Of a stretch of DNA of 64,000 bases, positions 46,058 through 54,896 are shown piece after piece. Position numbers and translations under genes: made by a program. Each line of letters starts with the position of its first letter. Position 1 is the first letter of the stretch. The stretch lies in assembly GCF_001905825.1 (NCBI RefSeq), contig NZ_LIVV01000006.1, forward strand, positions 558,001 to 622,000, read 5' to 3'. The notes below the pieces were generated by a model that did no database searches, was not told the origin of the DNA, and saw only the letters and a program-made list of their open reading frames with translations. Source of the stretch: Streptomyces sp. CB02009 (GTDB lineage Bacteria > Actinomycetota > Actinomycetes > Streptomycetales > Streptomycetaceae).

Positions 46058-46093
46058 CGAGGGCCCCGCACCCGGTGAGGTGCGGGGCCCTCG
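46058..46093. terminator. Bidirectional terminator between convergent genes
   Basis: CGAGGGCCCCGCAC (46058-46071) pairs perfectly over 14 bp with GTGCGGGGCCCTCG (46080-46093), 8-nt loop, 27 nt after the DUF4190 gene. The rest of the gap to 46190 holds two copies of GCCTCGGCGCGAC (46118-46130 and 46177-46189). Confidence 0.85.
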
Positions 46094-46189
46094 TCGTCCC
46101 GCCGGCGCGAGGCGCGTGCCTCGGCGCGACGCACACACGCCCCGACGCAGCGGGCCCGGCGCGGCCGCACGCGCGCGCCTCGGCGCGAC

Positions 46190-46741
46190 TCACGCGCCCT
46201 GGCGCAGCCGCTCCCGTGCCTCCATGAGGGCGAAGCCCAGGAGGTTGTCGCCGCGCCAGCTCGCCGGGTCGTGGGCGCGCGGGTCGTCGGCGGCCAGACC
46301 GATGCCCCAGACCCGGTCCACCGGGCTCGCCTCCACCAGGACCCGGGTGCCGGTGCCGAGGAGGTAGCCGCGCAGGGCCTCGTCCGAGGAGAACTTGCGG
46401 ACGCTGCCCTCGACGACGATCCCGTACCGCTCCCGCGCCCACACCGTCTCGTCGAAGCCGCGGACGAGCCGGCCCGCCTTCTTGGCCTCGGCCGGGGTAC
46501 GCGCGGACAGCGCGGCCCGCTCCGCCTCGGCGTCCTCGAAGAGCCGGGCCTTGGCCGCCATCATCCAGTGCTCGGCCGTCGCGTACGAGACGCCGTCGAC
46601 CACGAAGGGTGCCGGCCACCACTGGCTGAGACAGCTCGCCGAGAGTCGCCCGTCCGGGTGCGGACGGTGACCCCAGAAGTGCAGCCACTTGACCCGGTCA
46701 CCCCGGTTGACCTGCTGTATCAGAGACTCGCGCTCGCTCAT
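46190..46741 (-). CDS. NADAR/YbiA-like family protein
   Basis: 183 residues from ATG 46741 (MSERESLIQQVNRGDRVKWL). Family motifs: SQWWPAPFVVDGVSYATAEH, WMMAAKARLF, VDRVWGIGLAADDPRAHD and RGDNLLGFALMEARERLR. In E. coli and plants, YbiA/NADAR proteins hydrolyse the N-glycosidic bond of early, reactive riboflavin intermediates; others act on ADP-ribose. Substrate here not shown. An in-frame start 30 nt upstream is possible. Confidence 0.9.
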   Translation of the reverse strand: MSERESLIQQVNRGDRVKWLHFWGHRPHPDGRLSASCLSQWWPAPFVVDGVSYATAEHWMMAAKARLFEDAEAERAALSARTPAEAKKAGRLVRGFDETVWARERYGIVVEGSVRKFSSDEALRGYLLGTGTRVLVEASPVDRVWGIGLAADDPRAHDPASWRGDNLLGFALMEARERLRQGA

Positions 46742-46812
46742 GCACGCGAGTGTGGCATCCGCCACGGACACTTAGTACGGAGATAATCCGGCCGCCTCGA
46801 CACATGGTCGAC

Positions 46813-46848
46813 CGATTCCGTCGCGTAACCAAAAGGCAACAACGGAAT
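46813..46848. promoter_or_regulatory. Inverted repeat upstream of the second aldehyde dehydrogenase
   Basis: GATTCCGT (46813-46820) and ACGGAATC (46841-46848) are a perfect 8-bp inverted repeat with a 20-nt spacer. The right half is 2 nt before the -35 box at 46851. A second, weaker dyad CAACA/TGTTG overlaps that -35. It looks like a regulator site for the polyamine operon. Confidence 0.6.
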
Positions 46849-46850
46849 CA

Positions 46851-46880
46851 CTTGTTGGGCCATCATCCCTCTGTCAGGAT
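46851..46880 (+). promoter_or_regulatory. Candidate promoter of the polyamine import/oxidation operon
   Basis: TTGTTG (46851-46856), 18-nt spacer, CAGGAT (46875-46880), a good Streptomyces housekeeping match. Start predicted near 46887, 30 nt before ATG 46917, leaving room for the CGGAGAG ribosome site. Confidence 0.6.
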
Positions 46881-46916
46881 CGGCACTCAATTCGAGCTGG
46901 AACAACGGAGAGCGTC

Positions 46917-48431
46917 ATGGGCAACCGCTTCCAGGTGACGGACCGCTTCGCGGACGGCGCACAGTACATCGGCGGGCGGCTCCGCGCCGGAACCTCCGGT
47001 CAGGAACACAGCGTGATCGATCCGGCGACCGGGGAGAGCGTGTACACCTACACCCTCGCCTCCACCGCCGACGTGGACGAGGCCGTCGCCGCGGCCAAGG
47101 CCGCCTTCCCCGGCTGGGCCGGCGCCACCCCGGGCGAGCGCTCCGACGCGCTCCACCGCTTCGCCGGCGTCCTCGCCGAGTGGGCGGAGGACTTCGCCCG
47201 CGTCGAGTCCCTCCAGTGCGGCAAGCCGCTCAAGCTCACCACCGAGTTCGACGTGCCCGGCACCGTCGACAACGCCGCCTTCTTCGCGGGGGCGGCCCGC
47301 CACCTCCAGGGCCAGTCCGCCGCCGAGTACAGCGGCGACCACACCTCGTACATCCGCCGCGAACCCATCGGCGTCGTCGGCTCCATCGCCCCCTGGAACT
47401 ACCCGCTCCAGATGGCCGCCTGGAAGATCCTCCCGGCCATCGCCGCCGGCAACACGATCGTCCTCAAGCCCGCCGAGCTCACACCGCTCACCTCCCTGAT
47501 GTTCGCCCAGGCGGCGAAGGAGGCCGGCATCCCCGACGGTGTGGTGAACATCGTCAACGGCGCCGGGCGGACCGTCGGCGAACACCTCGTCGGCCACCCC
47601 GACGTCGTCATGACCTCCTTCACCGGCTCCACGCCCGTCGGCAAGCGGGTCGCCGAGATCGCCACCGCCACCGTGAAGCGCCTCCACCTCGAACTCGGCG
47701 GCAAGGCCCCCTTCGTGGTCTTCGACGACGCCGACCTGGAGGCCGCCGCCCACGGCGCCGTCGCCGCCTCCCTCATCAACAGCGGCCAGGACTGCACCGC
47801 CGCCACGCGCGCTTACGTCCAGCGACCGCTCTTCGACGCGTTCGTCGCGCGCGTCGCCGAACTGATGGAGACCGTCCGGCTCGGCGACCCCTTCGACCCG
47901 GCCACCGACCTCGGCCCGCTCGTCAGCCACCGCCACCGCGACGCCGTCGCCGGCTTCGTCGAGCGGGCCCGCGGCTACGCCACCGTCGTGACCGGCGGAG
48001 AAGCCCCTGGCGGAGACCTCAAGGACGGTGCGTACTATCGTCCGACCCTGATCACCGGCGCCTCGCAGGACAGCGAGGTCGTGCAGTCGGAGATCTTCGG
48101 CCCGGTCCTGGTGGCCCTGCCCTTCGACAGCGACGACGAGGGCATCCGGCTCGCCAACGACACCCCGTACGGCCTGGCCGCCTCGGCCTGGAGCCGGGAC
48201 GTCTACCGGGCCAACCGCGCCACCCGGGAGATCAAGGCCGGCTGCGTCTGGGTCAACGACCACATCCCAATCATCAGCGAGATGCCCCACGGCGGCACCA
48301 AGGCATCGGGCTACGGGAAGGACATGTCGGCCTACTCCTTCGAGGAGTACACGCAGGTCAAGCATGTGATGTTCGACAACACCGCGGTCGCCGCGAAGGA
48401 CTGGCACCGCACGATCTTCGGGGACCGATAG
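46917..48431 (+). CDS. Gamma-aminobutyraldehyde dehydrogenase (second paralogue)
   Basis: 504 residues. ALDH motifs: IAPWNYPLQMAAWKILPAIA, LELGGKAPFVVFDDADLEAA and catalytic Cys293 in NSGQDCTAATRAYV. The ending PHGGTKASGYGKDMSAYSFE parallels the paralogue at 36047, with an additional C-terminal 20 residues (DNTAVAAKDWHRTIFGDR). It heads the run that also encodes a polyamine-binding protein, transporter and FAD oxidoreductase, so it probably oxidises aminobutyraldehyde or a gamma-glutamyl form. Confidence 0.9.
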   Translation: MGNRFQVTDRFADGAQYIGGRLRAGTSGQEHSVIDPATGESVYTYTLASTADVDEAVAAAKAAFPGWAGATPGERSDALHRFAGVLAEWAEDFARVESLQCGKPLKLTTEFDVPGTVDNAAFFAGAARHLQGQSAAEYSGDHTSYIRREPIGVVGSIAPWNYPLQMAAWKILPAIAAGNTIVLKPAELTPLTSLMFAQAAKEAGIPDGVVNIVNGAGRTVGEHLVGHPDVVMTSFTGSTPVGKRVAEIATATVKRLHLELGGKAPFVVFDDADLEAAAHGAVAASLINSGQDCTAATRAYVQRPLFDAFVARVAELMETVRLGDPFDPATDLGPLVSHRHRDAVAGFVERARGYATVVTGGEAPGGDLKDGAYYRPTLITGASQDSEVVQSEIFGPVLVALPFDSDDEGIRLANDTPYGLAASAWSRDVYRANRATREIKAGCVWVNDHIPIISEMPHGGTKASGYGKDMSAYSFEEYTQVKHVMFDNTAVAAKDWHRTIFGDR

Positions 48432-48483
48432 CCATCTGCCGCCGGACCAGCGGCACACTCACCCTCCCGAAAGGGCACAGCGC

Positions 48484-49731
48484 ATGGAGCAGTACGAGCC
48501 CGACAGCCTCTCCGCCGCGCAGACGGCGGCGATACGTCGCAGCCTGACGAGCGGCCGGGGCGCCCTCACCCGCCGTTCGATGCTGCGCGCGGGCGGCGTC
48601 GGCGCGCTCACCGTCGGAGGCCTCGCGTCCCTCAGCGCCTGCGGCATCCCGCCGGCCAAGCGGGAGGGCCAGGGGCCCGCCTCCACCGACGTGTCGGCCA
48701 AGGAGAAGACCCTCGCCTTCTCCAACTGGACCGAGTACATGGACGTCAGCGAGGACGAGAAGTCCCGCCCGACGCTGGAGGCGTTCGCGAAGCGCACCGG
48801 GATCAAGGTCAAGTACACCGAGGACATCAACGACAACGTCGAGTTCTTCGGCAAGATCAAGCCGCAGCTCGCGGCCGGCCAGGACACCGGCCGCGACCTG
48901 ATCTGCGTCACCGACTGGCTCGCCGCCCGGATGATCCGGCTCGGCTGGGTCCAGAAGCTCGACGCGTCGAACCTCCCCCACGCGTACGCGAACCTCTCCG
49001 CCCAGTTCCGCAGCCCCGACTGGGACCCCGGCCGCGCCTACTCGTACCCGTGGACCGGCATCTCCACGGTCATCGCGTACAACGCCAAGGCGACCGGCGG
49101 GAAGAAGGTCGACTCGGTCACCCAGCTCCTCGACGACCCGTCGCTCAAGGGCCGGGTCGGCTTCCTCACCGAGATGCGCGACTCCGTCGGCATGACGCTG
49201 CTCGACCTCGGCAAGGACCCCGGCGACTTCACCGACGCCGACTACGACGCGGCGATCGGGCGCCTCCAGAAGGGCGTCGACAAGAAGCAGATCCGCCGCT
49301 TCACCGGCAACGACTACACCTCCGACCTGGACAAGGGCGACATCGCGGCCTGTCTCGCCTGGGCCGGCGACATCATCCAGCTCCAGGCGGACAACCCGGA
49401 CATCAAGTTCTCCATCCCGTCCGCCGGCTACATCACCTCCAGCGACAACCTGCTCGTCCCCGCCCAGGCCCGGCACAAGACCAACGCCGAGAAGCTCATC
49501 GACTACTACTACGAGCTTCCCGTCGCCGCCCAGCTCGCCGCGTACATCAACTACGTGTGCCCCGTCGACGGGGTGAAGGACGAGCTCGCGAAGATCGACC
49601 CCGAACTCGCGAACAACACGCTGATCCTCCCGGACAAGGCCATGGCCAAGAAGTCGCACGCCTTCCGCTCGCTCACCAGCGCGGAGGAGACGGCGTACGA
49701 GGAGAAGTTCGCCAAGCTCATCGGCGCCTGA
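48484..49731 (+). CDS. potD: Polyamine ABC substrate-binding Tat lipoprotein
   Basis: 415 residues. After a 28-residue N-terminal extension comes the twin-arginine signal (LTRRSMLRAGG, Arg30-Arg31) and lipobox LSAC with Cys53. Mature protein is PotD-like: LAFSNWTEYMDVSEDEKSRP, YTEDINDNVEFFGKIKPQL and RRFTGNDYTSDLDKGDIAAC. It is the binding component for PotABC downstream. Symbol is by operon analogy with E. coli potABCD; ligand (putrescine or spermidine) is inferred. Confidence 0.9.
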   Translation: MEQYEPDSLSAAQTAAIRRSLTSGRGALTRRSMLRAGGVGALTVGGLASLSACGIPPAKREGQGPASTDVSAKEKTLAFSNWTEYMDVSEDEKSRPTLEAFAKRTGIKVKYTEDINDNVEFFGKIKPQLAAGQDTGRDLICVTDWLAARMIRLGWVQKLDASNLPHAYANLSAQFRSPDWDPGRAYSYPWTGISTVIAYNAKATGGKKVDSVTQLLDDPSLKGRVGFLTEMRDSVGMTLLDLGKDPGDFTDADYDAAIGRLQKGVDKKQIRRFTGNDYTSDLDKGDIAACLAWAGDIIQLQADNPDIKFSIPSAGYITSSDNLLVPAQARHKTNAEKLIDYYYELPVAAQLAAYINYVCPVDGVKDELAKIDPELANNTLILPDKAMAKKSHAFRSLTSAEETAYEEKFAKLIGA

Positions 49732-49774
49732 GGCCCCCGTCGTCCACCTCTCTCACTCCCCGGGACCACAACCC

Positions 49775-50944
49775 ATGACTGACAGCACTCCTCACACCGG
49801 AAAGACCACGGGCGGCGGCGACGTCCGTCTCACCGGGATCAGCAAGTCGTACGGCTCCTTCACCGCGGTCCACCCGCTCGACCTGACCGTCCCCCAGGGC
49901 TCCTTCTTCGCCCTCCTCGGCGCCTCCGGCTGCGGCAAGACCACCACCCTGCGGATGATCGCCGGCCTGGAGGACCCCAGCACCGGCACCGTCTTCCTCG
50001 GCGACAAGGACGTCACCGACCTCCCGCCGTACAAGCGGCCGGTCAACACCGTCTTCCAGTCCTACGCGCTCTTCCCGCACATGGACATCACCGAGAACAT
50101 CGCCTTCGGCCTGCGCCGCCGCGGCATCAAGTCGGTGAAGAAGCAGGTCGACGACATGCTGGAGCTCGTCCAGCTGGGCGACAAGGCCCGGCACAAGCCG
50201 CACCAGCTCTCCGGCGGACAGCAGCAGCGCGTCGCCGTGGCCCGCGCGCTCATCAACCACCCGCAGGTGCTGCTCCTCGACGAGCCGCTCGGCGCCCTCG
50301 ACCTCAAGCTGCGCCGCCAGATGCAGCTGGAGCTCAAGCGCATCCAGACCGAGGTCGGCATCACCTTCGTGCACGTCACCCACGACCAGGAGGAGGCCAT
50401 GACGATGGCCGACCAGGTCGCGGTGATGAACGGCGGCCGCGTCGAGCAGCTCGGCGCCCCCGCCGACCTGTACGAGAACCCGCAGACCACCTTCGTCGCC
50501 AACTTCCTCGGCACCTCCAACCTCATCGAGGCCGAGGTCGTCGAGACCGGTGCCGACGTGCTGGTCACGGCCGGCGGCGGCAGGCTCCGCGTCCCCGGCG
50601 ACCGCTGTACCTCCGCCGTCCGCCAGGGCGGCCGGGTGCTCGTGGGCGTCCGCCCCGAGAAGATCTCGCTGACGCACAAGGACGACGCCGACTCGATACC
50701 CGACGGCCGCAACCGCGTCACCGGCCGGATCGCCGACTCCTCCTTCATCGGCGTCTCCACCCAGTACGTGGTGAACAGCCCGGCGGGCGCGGAGCTCCAG
50801 GTGTACGAGCAGAACGTCGACCGGCGCGCGGGACTCCTCCCCGGCGCCGAGGTCGTCCTGCACTGGAACCCGGCCCACACCTTCGGGCTCGACGCCGACC
50901 AGGACATCGACGCCGGTGTGGAGACGGTGGAGGCCACCGGATGA
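49775..50944 (+). CDS. potA: Polyamine ABC transporter ATP-binding protein PotA
   Basis: 389 residues. Walker A LLGASGCGKTTTLRMIAG, Q-loop VFQSYALFPHM, signature LSGGQQQRVAVARAL, Walker B VLLLDEPLGALDLKLRRQMQ and H-loop VTHDQEEAMTMADQ. The C-terminal TOBE_2 domain (VLVGVRPEKISLTHKDDADS onward) is regulatory. It overlaps potB by 4 nt (ATGA). Only weak ribosome site (GGGA). Confidence 0.95.
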   Translation: MTDSTPHTGKTTGGGDVRLTGISKSYGSFTAVHPLDLTVPQGSFFALLGASGCGKTTTLRMIAGLEDPSTGTVFLGDKDVTDLPPYKRPVNTVFQSYALFPHMDITENIAFGLRRRGIKSVKKQVDDMLELVQLGDKARHKPHQLSGGQQQRVAVARALINHPQVLLLDEPLGALDLKLRRQMQLELKRIQTEVGITFVHVTHDQEEAMTMADQVAVMNGGRVEQLGAPADLYENPQTTFVANFLGTSNLIEAEVVETGADVLVTAGGGRLRVPGDRCTSAVRQGGRVLVGVRPEKISLTHKDDADSIPDGRNRVTGRIADSSFIGVSTQYVVNSPAGAELQVYEQNVDRRAGLLPGAEVVLHWNPAHTFGLDADQDIDAGVETVEATG

Positions 50945-51867
50945 CCGCGACCCTCGTGAAGGACGCGCCGCCCACCGAGGAACCGGTGCTGCGCAAGCCC
51001 GCCACCCGCAAGCGGCTCGTCCCCTACTGGCTGCTGCTGCCCGGCATCATCTGGCTGCTCGTCTTCTTCGCGCTGCCGATGGTCTACCAGGCCTCGACCT
51101 CGGTGCAGACCGGCTCGCTCGAAGCCGGCTTCCAGGTCACCTGGCACTTCCAGACCTACTGGGACGCCTTCCAGGAGTACTGGCCGCAGTTCGTCCGCTC
51201 CCTGCTCTACGCCGGGACCGCGACCATCCTCTGCCTGCTGCTCGGCTACCCGCTCGCGTACCTCATCGCCTTCAAGGCCGGCCGCTGGCGCAACCTGCTC
51301 CTCGTCCTCGTCATCGCCCCCTTCTTCACCAGCTTCCTCATCCGGACGCTGGCCTGGAAGACGATCCTCGCCGACGACAGCCTCGTCGTCGACGCGCTGA
51401 ACGCGCTCCACGTCCTCGACGTGACCAGCTGGATCGGCTGGACCGAGGGCGACCGCGTCCTCGCCACCCCGATGGCGGTCGTCTGCGGTCTCACGTACAA
51501 CTTCCTGCCCTTCATGATCCTGCCCCTCTACACCTCCCTGGAGCGGATCGACGGCCGGCTGCACGAGGCCGCGCAGGACCTGTACGCCTCCCCGGCCACC
51601 ACCTTCCGCAAGGTGACCTTCCCGCTGTCGATGCCCGGCGTCGTCTCCGGCACCCTGCTCACGTTCATCCCGGCGAGCGGCGACTACGTCAACGCCGAAC
51701 TGCTCGGCTCGACCGACACCAAGATGGTCGGCAACGTCATCCAGTCGCAGTTCCTGCGGGTCCTCGACTACCCGACGGCGGCCGCGCTCTCCTTCATCCT
51801 CATGGCGATCGTGCTGGTCATGGTCACCGTGTACATCCGCCGAGCGGGAACGGAGGACCTCGTCTGA
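50941..51867 (+). CDS. potB: Polyamine ABC transporter permease PotB
   Basis: 308 residues, six predicted TM helices beginning LLLPGIIWLLVFFALPMVYQ. EAA loop: LHEAAQDLYASPATTFRKVT. The loop and the sequence FIPASGDYVNAELLGSTDTK are characteristic of PotB/PotH. It pairs with PotC to form the channel. Overlaps potA (ATGA) and potC (TGATG). Confidence 0.94.
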   Translation: MTATLVKDAPPTEEPVLRKPATRKRLVPYWLLLPGIIWLLVFFALPMVYQASTSVQTGSLEAGFQVTWHFQTYWDAFQEYWPQFVRSLLYAGTATILCLLLGYPLAYLIAFKAGRWRNLLLVLVIAPFFTSFLIRTLAWKTILADDSLVVDALNALHVLDVTSWIGWTEGDRVLATPMAVVCGLTYNFLPFMILPLYTSLERIDGRLHEAAQDLYASPATTFRKVTFPLSMPGVVSGTLLTFIPASGDYVNAELLGSTDTKMVGNVIQSQFLRVLDYPTAAALSFILMAIVLVMVTVYIRRAGTEDLV

Positions 51868-52661
51868 TGCGCTGGATCCGCAAGAACCTCGTCGTCGTCG
51901 CGGGCCTGCTCACGCTCGCGTACATGATCCTGCCCAACCTCGTCGTGATGGCGTTCTCCTTCAACAAGCCGAAGGGGCGCTTCAACTACTCCTGGCAGGA
52001 GTTCTCGCTCGACGCCTGGAAGGACCCCTGCGGCGTCGCCGACATGTGCGAGTCGCTCTCGCTCTCGCTCCAGCTCGCCGCCTGGGCGACGGTCGGCGCG
52101 GTCGTCCTCGGCACGATGATCGCCTTCGCGCTCGTCCGCTACCGCTTCCGGGCCCGCGGCGCGATCAACTCGCTGATCTTCCTGCCGATGGCGATGCCCG
52201 AGGTCGTCATGGCCGCCTCGCTGCTCACGCTCTTCCTCAACATGGGCATCGAGCTCGGCTTCTGGACGGTCCTGATCGCCCACATCATGTTCTGCCTGTC
52301 GTTCGTCGTGACGGCGGTCAAGGCCCGGGTCATGTCCATGGACCCGCGTCTGGAGGAGGCCGCGCGCGACCTCTACGCCGGGCCCGTGCAGACCTTCCTG
52401 CGCGTCACCCTGCCGATCGCGGCCCCCGGCATCGCCGCCGGCGCCCTGCTCGCCTTCGCGCTCTCGTTCGACGACTTCATCATCACCAACTTCAACGCGG
52501 GCTCCACCGTCACCTTCCCCATGTTCGTCTGGGGCTCGGCACAGCGAGGAACCCCCGTTCAGATCAACGTCATCGGCACCGCGATGTTCGTCCTCGCGGT
52601 ACTGGTGGTCGTGGCCGGTCAGATCATTACGAACCGGCGCAGGAAAACAGCAACAGCCTGA
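51867..52661 (+). CDS. potC: Polyamine ABC transporter permease PotC
   Basis: 264 residues from ATG 51867, overlapping the potB stop. TM1 NLVVVAGLLTLAYMILPNLV; EAA loop LEEAARDLYAGPVQTFLRVT; PotC/PotI hallmark SFDDFIITNFNAGSTVTFPM. Completes the importer. 37 nt separate it from the FAD oxidoreductase, so uptake and first oxidation are likely co-transcribed. Confidence 0.94.
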   Translation: MRWIRKNLVVVAGLLTLAYMILPNLVVMAFSFNKPKGRFNYSWQEFSLDAWKDPCGVADMCESLSLSLQLAAWATVGAVVLGTMIAFALVRYRFRARGAINSLIFLPMAMPEVVMAASLLTLFLNMGIELGFWTVLIAHIMFCLSFVVTAVKARVMSMDPRLEEAARDLYAGPVQTFLRVTLPIAAPGIAAGALLAFALSFDDFIITNFNAGSTVTFPMFVWGSAQRGTPVQINVIGTAMFVLAVLVVVAGQIITNRRRKTATA

Positions 52662-52698
52662 GCGATACGCAGCTCAGGCACCGAAGGAGTTGGAAACC

Positions 52699-54117
52699 AT
52701 GGCCCCAGTCGCCATGCGTCTCGCTGCACAATCTCTCTCCGACGCCCAGCCCGTCCCCTTCTGGCTGGAAGACCCCGGCAAGCCCGGCGCCCTGCCCGCC
52801 CTCACCGGCACCGAGAAGTGCGATCTCCTCGTCGTCGGCGGCGGCTACAGCGGACTGTGGACCGCGCTCCTCGCCAAGGAGCGCGACCCCGCCCGGGATG
52901 TCGTACTGATCGAAGGCCGCGAGGTGGGCTGGGCCGCCTCGGGCCGCAACGGAGGGTTCTGCGCCGCCTCCCTCACCCACGGCTTCGGCAACGGGCTCGC
53001 CCGCTGGCCGGGCGAGCTGCCGAAGCTGGAGGAGCTCGGCGAGCGCAACCTCGACGGCATCGAGGAGGCGGTCGCCCGCTACTCCCTGGACTGCGACTTC
53101 GAGCGCACCGGCGAGATCGACGTCGCCACCGAGCCGTACCAGCTCGACGAGCTCCACGAGATGTACGAGGAGATCGAGCGGCTCGGCCTCGCGGACGGCC
53201 TGGAACTCCTCGACCGGGACGCCGTCCGGGCCGAGGTCGACTCGCCGACCTTCCTCGGCGGCCTCTGGGACCGCCGCGGCGTCGCCATGCTGAACCCCGC
53301 CAAGCTGGCCTGGGGCCTCAAGCGGGCCTGCCTGGACCTGGGCGTACGCGTCTACGAGAACACCCCGGGGCTCGACCTGGTCTCCGCCGGGGCCGGCATG
53401 GGCGTCCGCACCCCCTACGGCCGCGTCCTCGCCCGCCGGGTCGCCCTCGGCACCAACGTCTTCCCTTCGCTGGTCAAGCGCGTGCGCGCGTACACCGTCC
53501 CGGTCTACGACTACGCCCTGATGACCGAGCCGCTCAGCGCCGAGCAGCTCGCCTCCGTCGGCTGGAAGAACCGGCAGGGACTCGGCGACTCCGCCAACCA
53601 GTTCCACTACTTCCGGATCACCGCCGACCACCGCATCCTCTGGGGCGGTTACGACGCGATCTACCCCTTCGGCGGCAAGGTCAGCGCCGAGATGGACCAC
53701 CGTCCGGAGACCTACCTCAAGCTCGCCGAGCACTTCTTCCGGTGCTTCCCGCAGCTGGAGGGGCTCCGCTTCAGCCATGCCTGGGGCGGCGCGATCGACA
53801 CCTGCTCCCGCTTCTCGGCCTTCTTCGGCACGGCGTACCAGGGCAAGGTGGCGTACGCGGCCGGGTTCACCGGCCTCGGGGTCGGCGCGACCCGCTTCGG
53901 CGGTGACGTGATGCTGGACCTGCTCGCGGGCGAGCGGACCGAGCGCACCGAGCTCGAGATGGTCCGCCGCAAGCCGCTGCCGTTCCCTCCCGAACCGATC
54001 GCCTGGGCGGGCATCGGCATCACCAAGTGGGCGATGGCGCGCGCCGACGAGAACGGCGGCCGACGGAACCTGTGGCTGAAGACGATGGACCGGATGGGGC
54101 TCGGCTTCGACAGCTGA
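52699..54117 (+). CDS. FAD-dependent oxidoreductase, PuuB-like (polyamine or gamma-glutamylpolyamine oxidase)
   Basis: 472 residues from ATG 52699, AAGGAG 9 nt upstream (an in-frame TTG at 52690 is disfavoured). The DAO fold has dinucleotide site DLLVVGGGYSGLWTALLAKE, then IEGREVGWAASGRNGGFCAA, and C-terminal AAGFTGLGVGATRFGGDVML. It resembles PuuB of E. coli, which oxidises gamma-glutamylputrescine. Operon position after PotABC and with an aldehyde dehydrogenase supports amine oxidation. No gamma-glutamylpolyamine synthetase is in the window, so the exact substrate is open. Confidence 0.9.
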   Translation: MAPVAMRLAAQSLSDAQPVPFWLEDPGKPGALPALTGTEKCDLLVVGGGYSGLWTALLAKERDPARDVVLIEGREVGWAASGRNGGFCAASLTHGFGNGLARWPGELPKLEELGERNLDGIEEAVARYSLDCDFERTGEIDVATEPYQLDELHEMYEEIERLGLADGLELLDRDAVRAEVDSPTFLGGLWDRRGVAMLNPAKLAWGLKRACLDLGVRVYENTPGLDLVSAGAGMGVRTPYGRVLARRVALGTNVFPSLVKRVRAYTVPVYDYALMTEPLSAEQLASVGWKNRQGLGDSANQFHYFRITADHRILWGGYDAIYPFGGKVSAEMDHRPETYLKLAEHFFRCFPQLEGLRFSHAWGGAIDTCSRFSAFFGTAYQGKVAYAAGFTGLGVGATRFGGDVMLDLLAGERTERTELEMVRRKPLPFPPEPIAWAGIGITKWAMARADENGGRRNLWLKTMDRMGLGFDS

Positions 54118-54252
54118 GGCCGCACGGCCTGCCGCTCCGACCCCCGTGTGACCCACATCACAACCGATGGGTAGCTGAAACCGCGTAAGAGCAGTCGCCC
54201 GAATCGCTCTCTCCGTACGGACACCGTGTCCACACGGAAGGAGACCGTTGCG

Positions 54253-54723
54253 ATGACTGGTACGGGGGCCTCGGGCGCCAAGGGCGCGGTGGAGTGGCTG
54301 GTCTCGGTCGCTCCCGATCCCGACGCCTGCCGGTGGGAGTGGGAGCGCAACCCGCACGGGGTCGCCCTGCTGCCCGCCGGCCGGCGCTGGGACGTCCTGA
54401 TCCTGCCGGCGGAGCTCGGGTATCCCACCCTCGACGTCCTGACCCGCCTGGTGGGCCGGCCTGGTCCGGTCCTCGCCGACTTCGGCGACGCCCGGATGGG
54501 CTTCTTCGTCCCGCCGGGCACCGTGACCCGCTGGCTCGGCACCGGGGTGCGCGGCGCGGGCGCCGGGACCTGGATCGTGGTCCCGTACCCGGGCCGGGCG
54601 ACCGGCGGCGTGCGCTGGCTGGTGGCGCCGGACGGCGCGGGCACCCTCACCGACGCCTCGCTCCTGGAGCTGGCGATGCACGAGGCGGCGGGGCAGATCG
54701 GACGGGCGGGAGGGGCGCCGTAG
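54253..54723 (+). CDS. Hypothetical protein resembling part of bifunctional DNA primase/polymerase
   Basis: 156 residues from ATG 54253, GGAAGGAGA 8 nt upstream. The order of motifs LLPAGRRWDVLILPAELG, RPGPVLADFGDARMGFFVPP, GTWIVVPYPGR, TGGVRWLVAPDG and LLELAMHEAA follows the layout I know from Streptomyces Prim-Pol (AEP-like) proteins. The N-terminal catalytic acidic residues and the helicase part are not evident. It could be a truncated or repurposed Prim-Pol, or an unrelated conserved protein. It follows the polyamine operon but has its own 135-nt leader. Confidence 0.7.
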   Translation: MTGTGASGAKGAVEWLVSVAPDPDACRWEWERNPHGVALLPAGRRWDVLILPAELGYPTLDVLTRLVGRPGPVLADFGDARMGFFVPPGTVTRWLGTGVRGAGAGTWIVVPYPGRATGGVRWLVAPDGAGTLTDASLLELAMHEAAGQIGRAGGAP

Positions 54724-54745
54724 CCGGCGCGGCCGACGGGGGAGT

Positions 54746-54869
54746 GCGGTCCGTACGGCGGGCGGACCGGAGTGGAGGGCGGTCCGTACGAGGGGGGATC
54801 GGCGTGAAGTGCGGTCCGTGCGGCGAGCGGTCCGTACGGTGGGCGGACCGGTGTGTCCGCCGTGCGGAC
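54746..54869. repeat. GGTCCG dyad repeats upstream of the chitinase
   Basis: GCGGTCCGT starts at 54746, 54779, 54811 and 54827 (steps 33, 32, 16). CGGTCCG-N9-CGGACCG occurs twice, at 54747-54769 and 54828-54850. GTCCG-N5-CGGAC follows at 54855-54869. Together they look like a multi-site protein-binding region or terminator; no gene is seen. Confidence 0.6.
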
Positions 54870-54896
54870 GTCAGGGGTAGAGGTCTTGACCACTCG

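Noticed and set aside
46118-46189. Two copies of GCCTCGGCGCGAC as a regulatory repeat
   Set aside because: Short, in extremely GC-rich DNA after a terminator between convergent genes; chance or drift explains it.
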